Positions 52,239 to 60,116 of a stretch of 64,000 nt of DNA are shown here, piece by piece (the first letter of the stretch is position 1; each line of letters begins with the position of its first letter). Under the pieces are notes generated by a model that was not told the DNA's origin, made no database searches, and saw nothing but the letters and a program-made list of their open reading frames with translations. The position numbers and the translations under genes are program-made. Source of the DNA: Synergistaceae bacterium. Lineage in GTDB: Bacteria > Synergistota > Synergistia > Synergistales > Aminobacteriaceae. Location of the stretch: contig JAFRAH010000010.1 in the NCBI GenBank assembly GCA_017405525.1, forward strand, positions 1 to 64,000, written 5' to 3'.

Positions 52239-52796
52239 TCAAACTTTGAAGTACCGCCACAGAACGTCCCTGTATTCATCCGCGTAATCGATATTGACCC
52301 GCTTTGAAGTCCCAACCTGAAACTTTATCCCCTCGTCAAGAATGTAGAGAGTATCCCCGCAGAAGTCAGCCCCGTAAAGTTCATGGGTTATTCCCATTGA
52401 TGCACATAACTTCCCCGGCCCTGAGCAGAGATTATCCCGGTTCATAGTGCCGCGCCTTGAGGCCATGAGCTCCACGCCGTCAAGCGGTTCAATCGAGCGC
52501 AACAAAACGGCTTCAGGTTTTCCGGGAACGTTCGCTGTAACGTTGAGGCAGTGATGTACCCCGTAAATCATGTAGACGTATGCCAGACCTCCCTCGTGGA
52601 ACATGACTTCAGTCCGTGAGGTTCTCCTTCCTCCGTAACTGTGGGCGGCCTTGTCCTCCGGGCCCTTGTAGGCTTCGGTCTCGGTGATGATGCCTGAGGT
52701 AGTGCCGTCGTGGGAGGAATGAACTAGAACTTTCCCGATGAGTTCGCGGGCAACGGTGCAGGCTTCCCGGAGGTAGAAGGAACGTTCAAGCCTCAT
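52239..52796 (-). CDS. mpg: 3-methyladenine DNA glycosylase (AAG family)
   Basis: 185 residues, the AAG/MPG family of alkyl-purine glycosylases. Conserved blocks: ARELIGKVLVH, ITETEAYKGPEDKAAHSYGG (catalytic Glu), MFHEGGLAYVYMIYGVHHCLNV and NLCSGPGKLCASMGI. The start is ATG 52796, one base after the purD stop; a longer frame from TTG 52811 would overlap purD. Last gene of the minus-strand purine operon. Confidence 0.92.
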   Translation of the reverse strand: MRLERSFYLREACTVARELIGKVLVHSSHDGTTSGIITETEAYKGPEDKAAHSYGGRRTSRTEVMFHEGGLAYVYMIYGVHHCLNVTANVPGKPEAVLLRSIEPLDGVELMASRRGTMNRDNLCSGPGKLCASMGITHELYGADFCGDTLYILDEGIKFQVGTSKRVNIDYADEYRDVLWRYFKV

Positions 52797-52797
52797 T

Positions 52798-54054
52798 CTA
52801 GAATGCGCCAATGTCAGACCTGTAACGCATACCCTCGAACGTGATACGTCCTACAGCATCATAGGCCATTTCGCGCGCGGTTGGGAGGTCATCAGCCACA
52901 GCATTAACCGCTAGGACCCGGCCGCCTGAAGTCAGGAGCCTACCACCCTCAAGTTTCGTCCCTGCATGGAAAACGTCAACGCCCGGAATATTCCCGGCAT
53001 CCCCCAAGTCAATCGGGTAACCTGTCAGGTATGAGCCCGGATAACCAGACGATGCACAGACCACACAGCAAGAGGCACCCTCACGGAATTTTACCGGGAC
53101 TTCTGCGAGCCTCTCATCACGTACAGCCATCATCACGTCAAGAAGATCACTCTCCATCAACGGAAGGACAGCCTCAGCCTCCGGGTCGCCAAACCTGCAG
53201 TTGTACTCGATGACTTTCGGGCCTTCAGGTGTGAGCATGAGGCCGAAATACAGGCAGCCCTTGAAGGTTCTTCCCTCTGAGTTCATGGCCGCTATTGTGG
53301 GGGCAAATATGCGCGTCATGCATTCGTTGGCGATTTCGGGGGTATAGTGGGGGTTCGGGGCAATTACTCCCATTCCGCCAGTGTTGGGCCCCTTGTTGCC
53401 GTCATAGGCGCGCTTGTGATCCATTGATGAGACCATAGGGATTATTGTTTTCCCGTCAGTGAAAGCAAGCACAGTAACTTCCGGGCCTGTGAGACATTCC
53501 TCGATGAGTATTCTTTCGCCGCTCTTCCCGAAAGATTTATCCCTCATGCAGGACATTATTGCGTCCCTTGCCTGCTGGAAGTTCTCCGCGACAGTAACAC
53601 CTTTTCCCTTTGCGAGACCGTCAGCCTTTATGACGATGGGACAGTCAGACAATGCCGCATAAGACAGTGCCTTGTCGGTTTCGGTGAAGACCTTGTAGCC
53701 TGCTGTGGGTATCCCGTATTTCGTCATGAGCTCCTTGGCGAAGACCTTGCTGCTCTCGATTTGGGCGGCGGATTTTTCCGGGCCGAAACACTTTACCCCT
53801 TCAGCCTCCAGACGGTCAACAGCACCCATAGCGAGGGGGTCATCAGGTGCGACGATGGCGAAGTCTATTGCGTGTGTTGCGGCGAACGAGACGATGCCGT
53901 CAATGTCTTCTGCTGAGATTTTCACGCACTCTGCGAATTGGGAGATGCCTCCGTTTCCTGGAAGGGCGTAAATCTTGCTGACTTTGGGATTTCGGGCGAT
54001 GTATTTGGTGATGACGTGTTCGCGTCCTCCTCCACCGATTATGAGTATGTTCAT
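52798..54054 (-). CDS. purD: Phosphoribosylamine--glycine ligase (GAR synthetase)
   Basis: Second step of purine synthesis, ATP-grasp enzyme of 418 residues. N-terminal IIGGGGREHVI, ATP-grasp ALPGNGGISQFAE, KADGLAKGKGVTV (about 145-157) and EYNCRFGDPEAEAVLP (about 285-300) are intact. ATG 54054 has a weak AAGTAAAGAAGG upstream. It is separated from purH by the fucosyltransferase gene and a toxin-antitoxin remnant. Confidence 0.95.
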   Translation of the reverse strand: MNILIIGGGGREHVITKYIARNPKVSKIYALPGNGGISQFAECVKISAEDIDGIVSFAATHAIDFAIVAPDDPLAMGAVDRLEAEGVKCFGPEKSAAQIESSKVFAKELMTKYGIPTAGYKVFTETDKALSYAALSDCPIVIKADGLAKGKGVTVAENFQQARDAIMSCMRDKSFGKSGERILIEECLTGPEVTVLAFTDGKTIIPMVSSMDHKRAYDGNKGPNTGGMGVIAPNPHYTPEIANECMTRIFAPTIAAMNSEGRTFKGCLYFGLMLTPEGPKVIEYNCRFGDPEAEAVLPLMESDLLDVMMAVRDERLAEVPVKFREGASCCVVCASSGYPGSYLTGYPIDLGDAGNIPGVDVFHAGTKLEGGRLLTSGGRVLAVNAVADDLPTAREMAYDAVGRITFEGMRYRSDIGAF

Positions 54055-54079
54055 GTGGATTACCTTCTTTACTTTAGGG

Positions 54080-54316
54080 TTATGAAAGACCTAACATTTC
54101 CTCAGCTTCATCAGCCGTTATAAATTCATGACAGTCTTTATCCTGTTCAATTTCCTCAAGCATCTGCAAGTCAAATTCATCTGGTTCTGCTTCTGGTATG
54201 CTGCCCCAGTCTGCCGGATGAGCAAACTCGTTCGTAATGAACTCCCACAACTTTAAGGCCGATGAGTTATCCATTACGGTAACAGCTCCGAATATTCGTT
54301 CCTTAATTGCGTTCAA
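54080..54316 (-). CDS. Small acidic protein, probable antitoxin-like
   Basis: 78 residues, strongly acidic C-terminal part (PDEFDLQMLEEIEQDKDCHEF, then ITADEAEEML). Starts at TTG 54316 with AAGGAGG ten bases upstream; ATG 54274 is an internal alternative. I recall similar small proteins next to RelE/ParE-type toxins in Firmicutes, and here a truncated toxin-like frame ends at the base before its start. The name is therefore an inference from context. It has no DNA-binding motif I can identify. Confidence 0.6.
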   Translation of the reverse strand: MNAIKERIFGAVTVMDNSSALKLWEFITNEFAHPADWGSIPEAEPDEFDLQMLEEIEQDKDCHEFITADEAEEMLGLS

Positions 54317-54436
54317 TCAGTTTTTGCCTCCTTTTGGGATTTGTTTTATTGCCTGAACGATAAGCTGGTGAATCCGCAAGGGTTGTTTATTCAGGAATTT
54401 GATTGCCTGTTTTGAGTACCGGATATCATTCAACAT
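54317..54436 (-). pseudogene. Truncated RelE/ParE-like toxin fragment
   Basis: ATG 54436 opens a 39-residue frame ending in TGA at 54317-54319. It reads like the N-terminal helices of a RelE/ParE toxin (IRYSKQAIKFLNKQP, then RIHQLIVQAIKQIP), which are normally followed by about 45 more residues with the catalytic beta sheet. Those are missing: the next codons belong to the antitoxin-like gene, whose ribosome site AAGGAGG forms the last codons of the fragment. Likely an inactive remnant of a toxin-antitoxin pair. Confidence 0.55.
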
Positions 54437-54443
54437 TTTCTGC

Positions 54444-54465
54444 GATTACGTGTTCGTGTCCTCCT
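54444..54465 (-). repeat. Short echo of the purD 5' coding end
   Basis: 22 bases that match 54010-54031 (purD codons for GGREHVI) on the same strand with two mismatches. Both copies follow an ATGAAC; here that ATG overlaps the fucosyltransferase stop (TGATG). It looks like a remnant of a former purD start. Confidence 0.5.
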
Positions 54466-54480
54466 GTCGTTGCAGGTTCA

Positions 54481-55383
54481 TCAATGTATCACTGTCCATG
54501 ACGGCAAATATATACCCGTCTCTTCCGTCCTCCTGTCATCAGTCCAACTAGGTGGCGCGCAAACTATCTTGTCCGGGCTTGAGCTGAGCCAGCTTCCCCA
54601 CCAGCTCAGGCTTGAATTAGCGATGATGAAGTGCCTGCAGGAATACATCAGCCGCAGTTCCTCATAGTCCGGGTTGCTCAGGTCAACATAATTCACTTCA
54701 TGGCCGGGAAAATTCCAGTTCTCACGTAGCCAGCAAATATCCTCGTGAGTGTTCGAGAAGACATAGAACACAGGACGTTCTACCCTCCCGGCAACATAGC
54801 TCATTGCCCGCCGGTAGTACTCATACCCGCAAGCCTCACTCAGCCCAAGCGTCAGGTAGTCCCCACGCCTAACATGGACACAGACGCTCTCACACCCGGA
54901 AAGCTCCCCAATCATGGCCGCATTCTCTGGAGACGGCGGCACTGACACAGTGAGCTCGTCCCTTAAGGTTGCGGCGTAATCCCGGAAATACCTCCACGCC
55001 TGAAAGTACCCCTGAACTGTGATATTCTCACCGCCATAATCCGGGCTCATTATTGCGGGCTCGTACCTGTCGTAATTCGTGAAGTATATGAACCTGTCAG
55101 TGAAGAAGTCCCGGCCAAGCCCCCGAAATTTCCGCATTGCCCCCTGAATTTTCCTGAACCAGTAAATCCGGGAATGTTCCTTCAGTTCCTCAAGTGGGGA
55201 CATCATCAGGACATCATCAGGGAGTGTGAGCCTGTCGAGTGAGTAAGACCTTCCGAAGCCGTCAGTCCCGAAGAATCGCCGCGAAATCTGAAGGTCTGTA
55301 TTCTTTCGGAGTGCTAGAGACCGGGCAAATGAATACTGGAACATTTGGTTTCCCAGTCCCCCGCAAAGCAGGAGCGTTATCAT
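54481..55383 (-). CDS. Alpha-1,2-fucosyltransferase-like glycosyltransferase (GT11)
   Basis: 300 residues, GT11 family. N-terminal CGGLGNQMFQYSFARSLA (GDP-sugar loop), the central HVRRGDY motif near residue 168 and NSSLSWWGSWL near 256 are diagnostic. GT11 enzymes usually add alpha-1,2-linked fucose to surface glycans; the acceptor and sugar are not proven. It sits inside a purine operon, six bases after purH, with no other glycan gene nearby, which is unusual and suggests an insertion. Confidence 0.88.
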   Translation of the reverse strand: MITLLLCGGLGNQMFQYSFARSLALRKNTDLQISRRFFGTDGFGRSYSLDRLTLPDDVLMMSPLEELKEHSRIYWFRKIQGAMRKFRGLGRDFFTDRFIYFTNYDRYEPAIMSPDYGGENITVQGYFQAWRYFRDYAATLRDELTVSVPPSPENAAMIGELSGCESVCVHVRRGDYLTLGLSEACGYEYYRRAMSYVAGRVERPVFYVFSNTHEDICWLRENWNFPGHEVNYVDLSNPDYEELRLMYSCRHFIIANSSLSWWGSWLSSSPDKIVCAPPSWTDDRRTEETGIYLPSWTVIH

Positions 55384-55388
55384 TGAGC

Positions 55389-56525
55389 CTAGTGGTGGAA
55401 AAGTCTCCTGCCGGTCATCACCATAGCTATATCGTAGTCATTGCAGGTCTTAATCACGAGGTCATCACGTATTGACCCGCCGGGCTGTGCAATATATCCC
55501 ACTCCTGACTTTCTGGCGCGCTCTATGTTGTCGGGGAATGGGAAGAATGCATCACTCCCAAGACTTGCACCCTTGTAGCCTGAGAGCCATTCCTCACGTT
55601 CGGACTGAGTGAGTATACCGGGCTGTTCTGTGAGCATTGAGCTTATGGCGTTATCGCGTTCTGGCCGTCCCAAGTCGTCGCGGAACTCAAGGGCAAGAAT
55701 TTTCGGGTGTTCACGGAGTATTCGGAGGTCTGCCTTGTCGCACGCTAACTTGACACAGTGAAGCCTCGACTGCTGGCCTGCACCTACTCCCAATGTCTGG
55801 CCGTTCCTCGTTACGCAAACTGAATTTGACTGCGTGAACTTCAGCGTGATTAGTGCAAGTGTCAGGTCTCTTCTTGCGCTCTCAGGAATGTTCTTGTTCA
55901 GCGTTACAGGGTCATCATATTTTGCCGGGTCAATAACGGGGGCAGTGTTCCGTCCCTGCTCAAAGGTTATCCCGAAAATGTCCCGTGTCTCTGTGCTCTC
56001 AGGCTCATAATCCGGGTCAATCTTCACAACGGCGTAACTGCCCTTGCGTTTGGTCTTAAGGATTTCGAGTGCCTTGGGAGTGTATGAGGGAGCTATAACC
56101 CCGTCCGAGACTTCACGCTTGATGTAGCTTGCCGTAACCTCGTCGCATTCGTCGCTGAGTGCTATCCAGTCCCCGAATGATGAGAGCCTGTCTGTACCTC
56201 TTGCGCGGGCATAAGCACAGGCTAGTGGCGAGGCGTTAATGTCGAGTGCGTCATCAACGAAGAAGAGTTTTCGTTCATCATCGCTTAACGGGAGACCCAA
56301 TGCTGCACCGGCAGGGCTTACGTGCTTGAATGAGGCTGCTGCTGGAAGGTTGAGGGTTGCCTTGAGCTCACGGACTAGCTGCCACGAGTTCAGGGCATCG
56401 AGGAAGTTGATGTATCCCGGCCTTCCGTTGAGGATTTCGAGGGGTAATATTCCGTCATCCCTCATGTATATTCTTGCGGGCGACTGGTTAGGGTTCGTCC
56501 CGTATTTCAGTGAGTATTCGTTCAT
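55389..56525 (-). CDS. purH: AICAR formyltransferase (PurH C-terminal domain only)
   Basis: 378 residues covering the AICAR transformylase part of PurH: KYGTNPNQSPA at the start, KHVSPAGAALG near 68, TLKFTQSNSV near 225 and PGGSIRDDLVI near 350. The N-terminal MGS-like IMP cyclohydrolase domain (about 200 residues) of normal bifunctional PurH is absent. It formylates AICAR to FAICAR with 10-formyl-THF; ring closure must be done by another protein, here very likely the cyclohydrolase domain fused to PurN in the gene just upstream. Confidence 0.92.
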   Translation of the reverse strand: MNEYSLKYGTNPNQSPARIYMRDDGILPLEILNGRPGYINFLDALNSWQLVRELKATLNLPAAASFKHVSPAGAALGLPLSDDERKLFFVDDALDINASPLACAYARARGTDRLSSFGDWIALSDECDEVTASYIKREVSDGVIAPSYTPKALEILKTKRKGSYAVVKIDPDYEPESTETRDIFGITFEQGRNTAPVIDPAKYDDPVTLNKNIPESARRDLTLALITLKFTQSNSVCVTRNGQTLGVGAGQQSRLHCVKLACDKADLRILREHPKILALEFRDDLGRPERDNAISSMLTEQPGILTQSEREEWLSGYKGASLGSDAFFPFPDNIERARKSGVGYIAQPGGSIRDDLVIKTCNDYDIAMVMTGRRLFHH

Positions 56526-56528
56526 TCT

Positions 56529-57755
56529 TCATGCCTCCTGTGTGTTGTAGAGCTTATCCGTGTATGTATCACCGTCATAGTATCTGACATAGAGAGCAAC
56601 CCTGTAGCTTTCTCCTAACTCATCCCAAAGAGCCCCCGCAAAATCATTCATGTCCTCCGTGATTGATACCTCCCTGGGTTCTCCCGTGAACGAGGGAAGG
56701 ACTTCACCGGGCATAACGTCATGATCATACGTGTGAATTAACCTTCCTTTTCCGGGCTCATAGCCATACTCGAAGAAATATTTTCCGGCCTTCTTGAGGA
56801 TACTCTGTTTGTGGCCTGATGGTGTCATTATCGCGCTGATTCTCGGTGTGTAGTGCGGCGCATCGGGTTCGTATTCCCGCGTGCGAAGTGCCTCCTCGAA
56901 CGTCCCCCCGTCCTTCATTGCGTCATATACCGTGTCAGTCTGGTCGCCGTTGGTGATGATTATGTTGCCGCCCAAGACCCTCAACGGCGCATAAAGTATC
57001 AGTGAAGGGTCAAATCCTTTGTCTTGTTTCGTGAGCTTGATGATGAGGTCATCGCCTGAACGCTGGAAAATTCTTGCCTTGCTTGACGCGCTACGTCCCA
57101 TGATGAAATATGCGAGCATCTTACGGCCTGAAGGTGTCATCCCCGTAATTATCCCACGACCTGCATATTTCTGAGGTTTCGGGAAAATCCGGGGCTCAAT
57201 CTTCCGGCAGACTTCCTCGACAGCCCGCGGGAGTATTACCCATTCAGCACGCTCCATAACCCTGCGCTGTAGAGTTTCGGGTGTGTCGTTGGGGAGTATC
57301 TCGACAGCTTTTTGCGCGATAATCTCCCCGCCGTCTGGTATCTCGTTGACCATATGGACGGTTGCACCAGTAACCTTAACCCCCGAACGCAGGACCGCCT
57401 CATGAACTTTCAGGCCGTAATAGCCCTTGCCACAGAATGACGGTATCAATGACGGGTGAACGTTGAGGATTTTTGCCCCGCAACGCTCAATGAACTCACG
57501 GCTAAGTATCTTCATGAACCCCGCAAGAACTATCACGTCAGGCTTGAACCTGCCAAGTACATCGAGTATTCCGGCCTCATCGCTGGCAGTGAACGACGGG
57601 ATACCTGCCTTCTCCGCACGTTTCAGGGCGTAAGCATCAGGACGGCTTGAGACTACCTGAACGATACGGCCCGACGACAATACCCCGTTGTTCTGAGCGT
57701 CTATCAGTGCCTGAAGGTTAGTGCCTCCTCCTGACACAAGAACGGAAATTTTCAC
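56529..57755 (-). CDS. purN: Fused GAR formyltransferase (PurN) and archaeal-type IMP cyclohydrolase (PurO-like)
   Basis: About 408 residues. 1-190: PurN formyltransferase with [12 protein letters not shown], catalytic Asn/His in [12 protein letters not shown] (residues about 98-109) and Asp in [11 protein letters not shown]. 196-400: PF07826-type IMP cyclohydrolase, with [37 protein letters not shown] and [13 protein letters not shown]. The fusion joins steps 3 and 10 of purine synthesis and supplies the activity missing from PurH. I set GTG 57755 (GTGA overlap with purM); GTG 57758 is also possible. AAGGAGGAA ribosome site. Confidence 0.88.
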   Translation of the reverse strand: MKISVLVSGGGTNLQALIDAQNNGVLSSGRIVQVVSSRPDAYALKRAEKAGIPSFTASDEAGILDVLGRFKPDVIVLAGFMKILSREFIERCGAKILNVHPSLIPSFCGKGYYGLKVHEAVLRSGVKVTGATVHMVNEIPDGGEIIAQKAVEILPNDTPETLQRRVMERAEWVILPRAVEEVCRKIEPRIFPKPQKYAGRGIITGMTPSGRKMLAYFIMGRSASSKARIFQRSGDDLIIKLTKQDKGFDPSLILYAPLRVLGGNIIITNGDQTDTVYDAMKDGGTFEEALRTREYEPDAPHYTPRISAIMTPSGHKQSILKKAGKYFFEYGYEPGKGRLIHTYDHDVMPGEVLPSFTGEPREVSITEDMNDFAGALWDELGESYRVALYVRYYDGDTYTDKLYNTQEA

Positions 57756-58771
57756 CACAATAATATTCCTCCTTCACCCTTCACGATTTCACCCATGACG
57801 TAAGAGCCAGCTACAGCCCCCAGCAAATCATCAGCCTCATCACGCCCGGCAATAATCACCATTCCCACGCCCATGTTGAACACGTGGAACATCTCTTCAC
57901 GCTCTATGTTCCCTGCCTTCATGATTGCGTCAAATATCGGGGGTGTCTTGATGCTGGACGTGTCTATCTTTGCGGCCAGACCTTCAGGAATTGCGCGGGG
58001 TATGTTCTCGTAGAAGCCTCCGCCGGTAATGTGGGCTATTGACTTCACGCGCGGGATTAGTGGCAGTACATCCTTGACGTAGATTCTTGTGGGAGTGAGC
58101 AGCTCCTCGCCTAACGTCCGGCCAAGCTCAGGGATATACCCGTTCATGTCATGGCCGGAAAATACCTTCCTGACCAGTGAGAAGCCGTTAGAGTGAACAC
58201 CTGATGACGGGAGCGCGATAACCGCATCACCTGCCCTGACGTTCGAGGGGTCAAGAATCCCATCACGTTCAACTACACCGACACAGAATCCCGCAATGTC
58301 GTATTCATCTTCTGGGTAGAAGCCCGGCATCTCCGCAGTCTCGCCGCCAATGAGCGCACAGCCTGCCCTCACGCAACCTTCAGCGACACCTGAGACTATA
58401 GCCGCCACACGCTCAGGAATATTCTTGCCGACTGCCACATAATCCAGGAAGAACAGAGGCTTAGCCCCGCAACACAGGACATCATTGACGCACATGGCCA
58501 CGCAGTCAATCCCCACTGTGTCATGACGTTTCAGGGTGAAGGCTATCTTGAGCTTTGTGCCCACTCCGTCAGTTCCTGAGACTAGTACGGGGTTCCTCAT
58601 TCCTTCAGGGAGCTCGAACATTCCCCCGAAGCCTCCCAATCCGCCAAGTACTCCGGGGATATTCGTCCGCTCTACGTGTTCCTTCATGAGCCTCACTGCG
58701 TCATAGCCCGCCTGAACGTCAACCCCTGAAGCCCTGTAGCTAGTGCTGGTTGTATTTCGCTCTGATGGCAT
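57752..58771 (-). CDS. purM: Phosphoribosylformylglycinamidine cyclo-ligase (AIR synthetase)
   Basis: 339 residues; closes the imidazole ring. Family blocks [42 protein letters not shown] and [15 protein letters not shown] are present. The start is ATG 58771 with GAGGGG eight bases upstream, overlapping the purE end by 32 bases; an open frame runs on to 58900, but those residues are antisense-like reading of purE and do not belong. Confidence 0.95.
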   Translation of the reverse strand: MPSERNTTSTSYRASGVDVQAGYDAVRLMKEHVERTNIPGVLGGLGGFGGMFELPEGMRNPVLVSGTDGVGTKLKIAFTLKRHDTVGIDCVAMCVNDVLCCGAKPLFFLDYVAVGKNIPERVAAIVSGVAEGCVRAGCALIGGETAEMPGFYPEDEYDIAGFCVGVVERDGILDPSNVRAGDAVIALPSSGVHSNGFSLVRKVFSGHDMNGYIPELGRTLGEELLTPTRIYVKDVLPLIPRVKSIAHITGGGFYENIPRAIPEGLAAKIDTSSIKTPPIFDAIMKAGNIEREEMFHVFNMGVGMVIIAGRDEADDLLGAVAGSYVMGEIVKGEGGILLW

Positions 58772-59237
58772 CGTTCTTCCCCTCAACTTTCCGGGCCATG
58801 TCCTGAGCCTCAGCCTCAAGCCTCGCCGAAAGCTCATCATCCTCAACAGCCAGTATCCTAGCCGCAAGCCATGCCGCATTAGCCCCGCCGTCAATCGCAA
58901 CGCAGGCTACAGGAACTCCGGGAGGCATCTGGACGGTCGAGAGCAATGCATCAAGTCCTCCTAGGTCATCACTCTTCACCGGGACACCGATAACCGGCAG
59001 TCTCGTATGTGCCGCAAGTACCCCGGAAAGTGCCGCAGACTTCCCGGCAATAGCTATGATTACACCGTAGTTATTGGCGCAGGCATTCAGGGAAAATTCA
59101 CGGGCTCTTTCTGGTGTCCTATGTGCCGAGATAATGCTAACGTCAAATGGAAGACCTAAACGCTCAAGGACGGCTATGGATTTTTCGGCAATGGACAAAT
59201 CACTATCTGAGCCAAGAACTATTGCTGTCTTCTTCAT
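58740..59237 (-). CDS. purE: N5-carboxyaminoimidazole ribonucleotide mutase
   Basis: 165 residues, PurE class I fold: GSDSDLSI at the start, SAHRTPER near 39, [16 protein letters not shown] near 62 and [17 protein letters not shown] near 84. Rearranges N5-CAIR to CAIR. The ATG overlaps the csrA stop by four bases (ATGA), so purine synthesis is translationally tied to the fliW-csrA pair. Confidence 0.95.
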   Translation of the reverse strand: MKKTAIVLGSDSDLSIAEKSIAVLERLGLPFDVSIISAHRTPERAREFSLNACANNYGVIIAIAGKSAALSGVLAAHTRLPVIGVPVKSDDLGGLDALLSTVQMPPGVPVACVAIDGGANAAWLAARILAVEDDELSARLEAEAQDMARKVEGKNDAIRAKYNQH

Positions 59238-59515
59238 GGCTTGTTGCTCACCTTAACGGTTGGTATCTTGCTGAGTTTCGAGAACGCCGACAAAGGCAGC
59301 TGAGGTGTTGCCTTGAGGTTCGTGGACTTGGGAGCTTCTGAGGCTGTCCTGTTTTCCTTCACGATGACATCCCACAGCTCTTTGCGCCAAATCTGAGTCG
59401 ACTGCGGGGCGGTTATCCCTAACCTCACGACATCACCCCTAACGTCTATCACCATGATTTCAATGTCGGTGCCTATCTGTATGCTTTCGTTGATCCGCCT
59501 GCTGAGAACGAGCAT
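59234..59515 (-). CDS. csrA: Carbon storage regulator CsrA with C-terminal extension
   Basis: 93 residues. The RNA-binding core is typical (MLVLSRRINESIQIG, VRLGITAP); Arg44 in RKE is kept, while the preceding His is Trp (IWRKELW). About 30 extra residues (Pro/Ser/Thr/Lys-rich) extend the C-terminus beyond the usual 60-75. CsrA binds GGA motifs in mRNA leaders. It starts one base into the fliW stop (TAATG), the usual FliW/CsrA pairing that controls flagellin translation. Confidence 0.93.
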   Translation of the reverse strand: MLVLSRRINESIQIGTDIEIMVIDVRGDVVRLGITAPQSTQIWRKELWDVIVKENRTASEAPKSTNLKATPQLPLSAFSKLSKIPTVKVSNKP

Positions 59516-60006
59516 TATTCCCCGCCTCCGTTCTCGTAAGCTGAGGCTTTCATCTTCTCGCGGACATCTTCAGGGAAAACTACATACCTTATTGGGTACT
59601 CCTCATTGAGGGCGATAACCTGGACTGCTTTGTGTGTCTTCAGGTTGATGAGTATGGGAGCTCTGAGGTTTGCGGTCATGTTCCAGGGCGCGGCCTCCGG
59701 GATTGATACCACGATAAGCAGGGCAAGATCTGCGGGGTTAGTGCTGCCTATCATTTTGAGCTCGTCTTCAGGAATGCGTGCGTTGTAGTCGGGCTGTACT
59801 GCGTCAGGTGAGGTTACAGGCAAGGCAAGGTCTCCATCATCGAGGGACTGAAGCCACTTTACTGCACTGTCATCATCGCCGACTAGTATCCAGTTGTGTT
59901 CAGCCTCGAACGCCGGAATGCCGCGGGGGAAAAACAATATTTCCTCCTTTGAGTATGAGACTTCACCGAAACGCTCGGTGTTAATCTTCATGTCAGACAT
60001 TTTCAT
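59515..60006 (-). CDS. fliW: Flagellar assembly factor FliW
   Basis: 163 residues. FliW family pattern ERFGEVSYSKEEILFFPRGIPAFE at the N-terminus and RAPILINLKTHKAVQVI near residue 120. FliW binds flagellin and relieves or antagonises CsrA, linking flagellar secretion to translation. Its presence implies a flagellated cell. The start may be ATG 60006 or the ATG six bases on; no strong ribosome site. Confidence 0.92.
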   Translation of the reverse strand: MKMSDMKINTERFGEVSYSKEEILFFPRGIPAFEAEHNWILVGDDDSAVKWLQSLDDGDLALPVTSPDAVQPDYNARIPEDELKMIGSTNPADLALLIVVSIPEAAPWNMTANLRAPILINLKTHKAVQVIALNEEYPIRYVVFPEDVREKMKASAYENGGGE

Positions 60007-60044
60007 ATCAACTGCTTTCTTTGTTGGAACGGAAATTTTTGCAC

Positions 60045-60053
60045 ATTATAACA
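60045..60053 (-). promoter_or_regulatory. Candidate extended -10 promoter for the fliW-csrA-pur operon
   Basis: Minus strand TGTTATAAT, an extended -10 with perfect TATAAT, about 39 bases before the fliW ATG. A good -35 is not evident. Confidence 0.5.
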
Positions 60054-60076
60054 GCACGCCGCACTTGTCCCTAACA

Positions 60077-60105
60077 TTGCTAACTTTGGGAAATGTTGTT
60101 AAACT
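60077..60105 (+). promoter_or_regulatory. Candidate promoter of the TPR membrane protein
   Basis: TTGCTA (60077-60082), 17-base spacer, TAAACT (60100-60105) with a TG dinucleotide one base before it. Start would fall about five bases before ATG 60117, giving a near-leaderless mRNA; no ribosome site is present. Confidence 0.4.
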
Positions 60106-60116
60106 GACTAACTATT

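Noticed and set aside
58772-58900. N-terminal extension of purM
   Set aside because: Arg/Leu-rich residues from reading purE in another frame; a proper ribosome site and the conserved PurM start lie at 58771.
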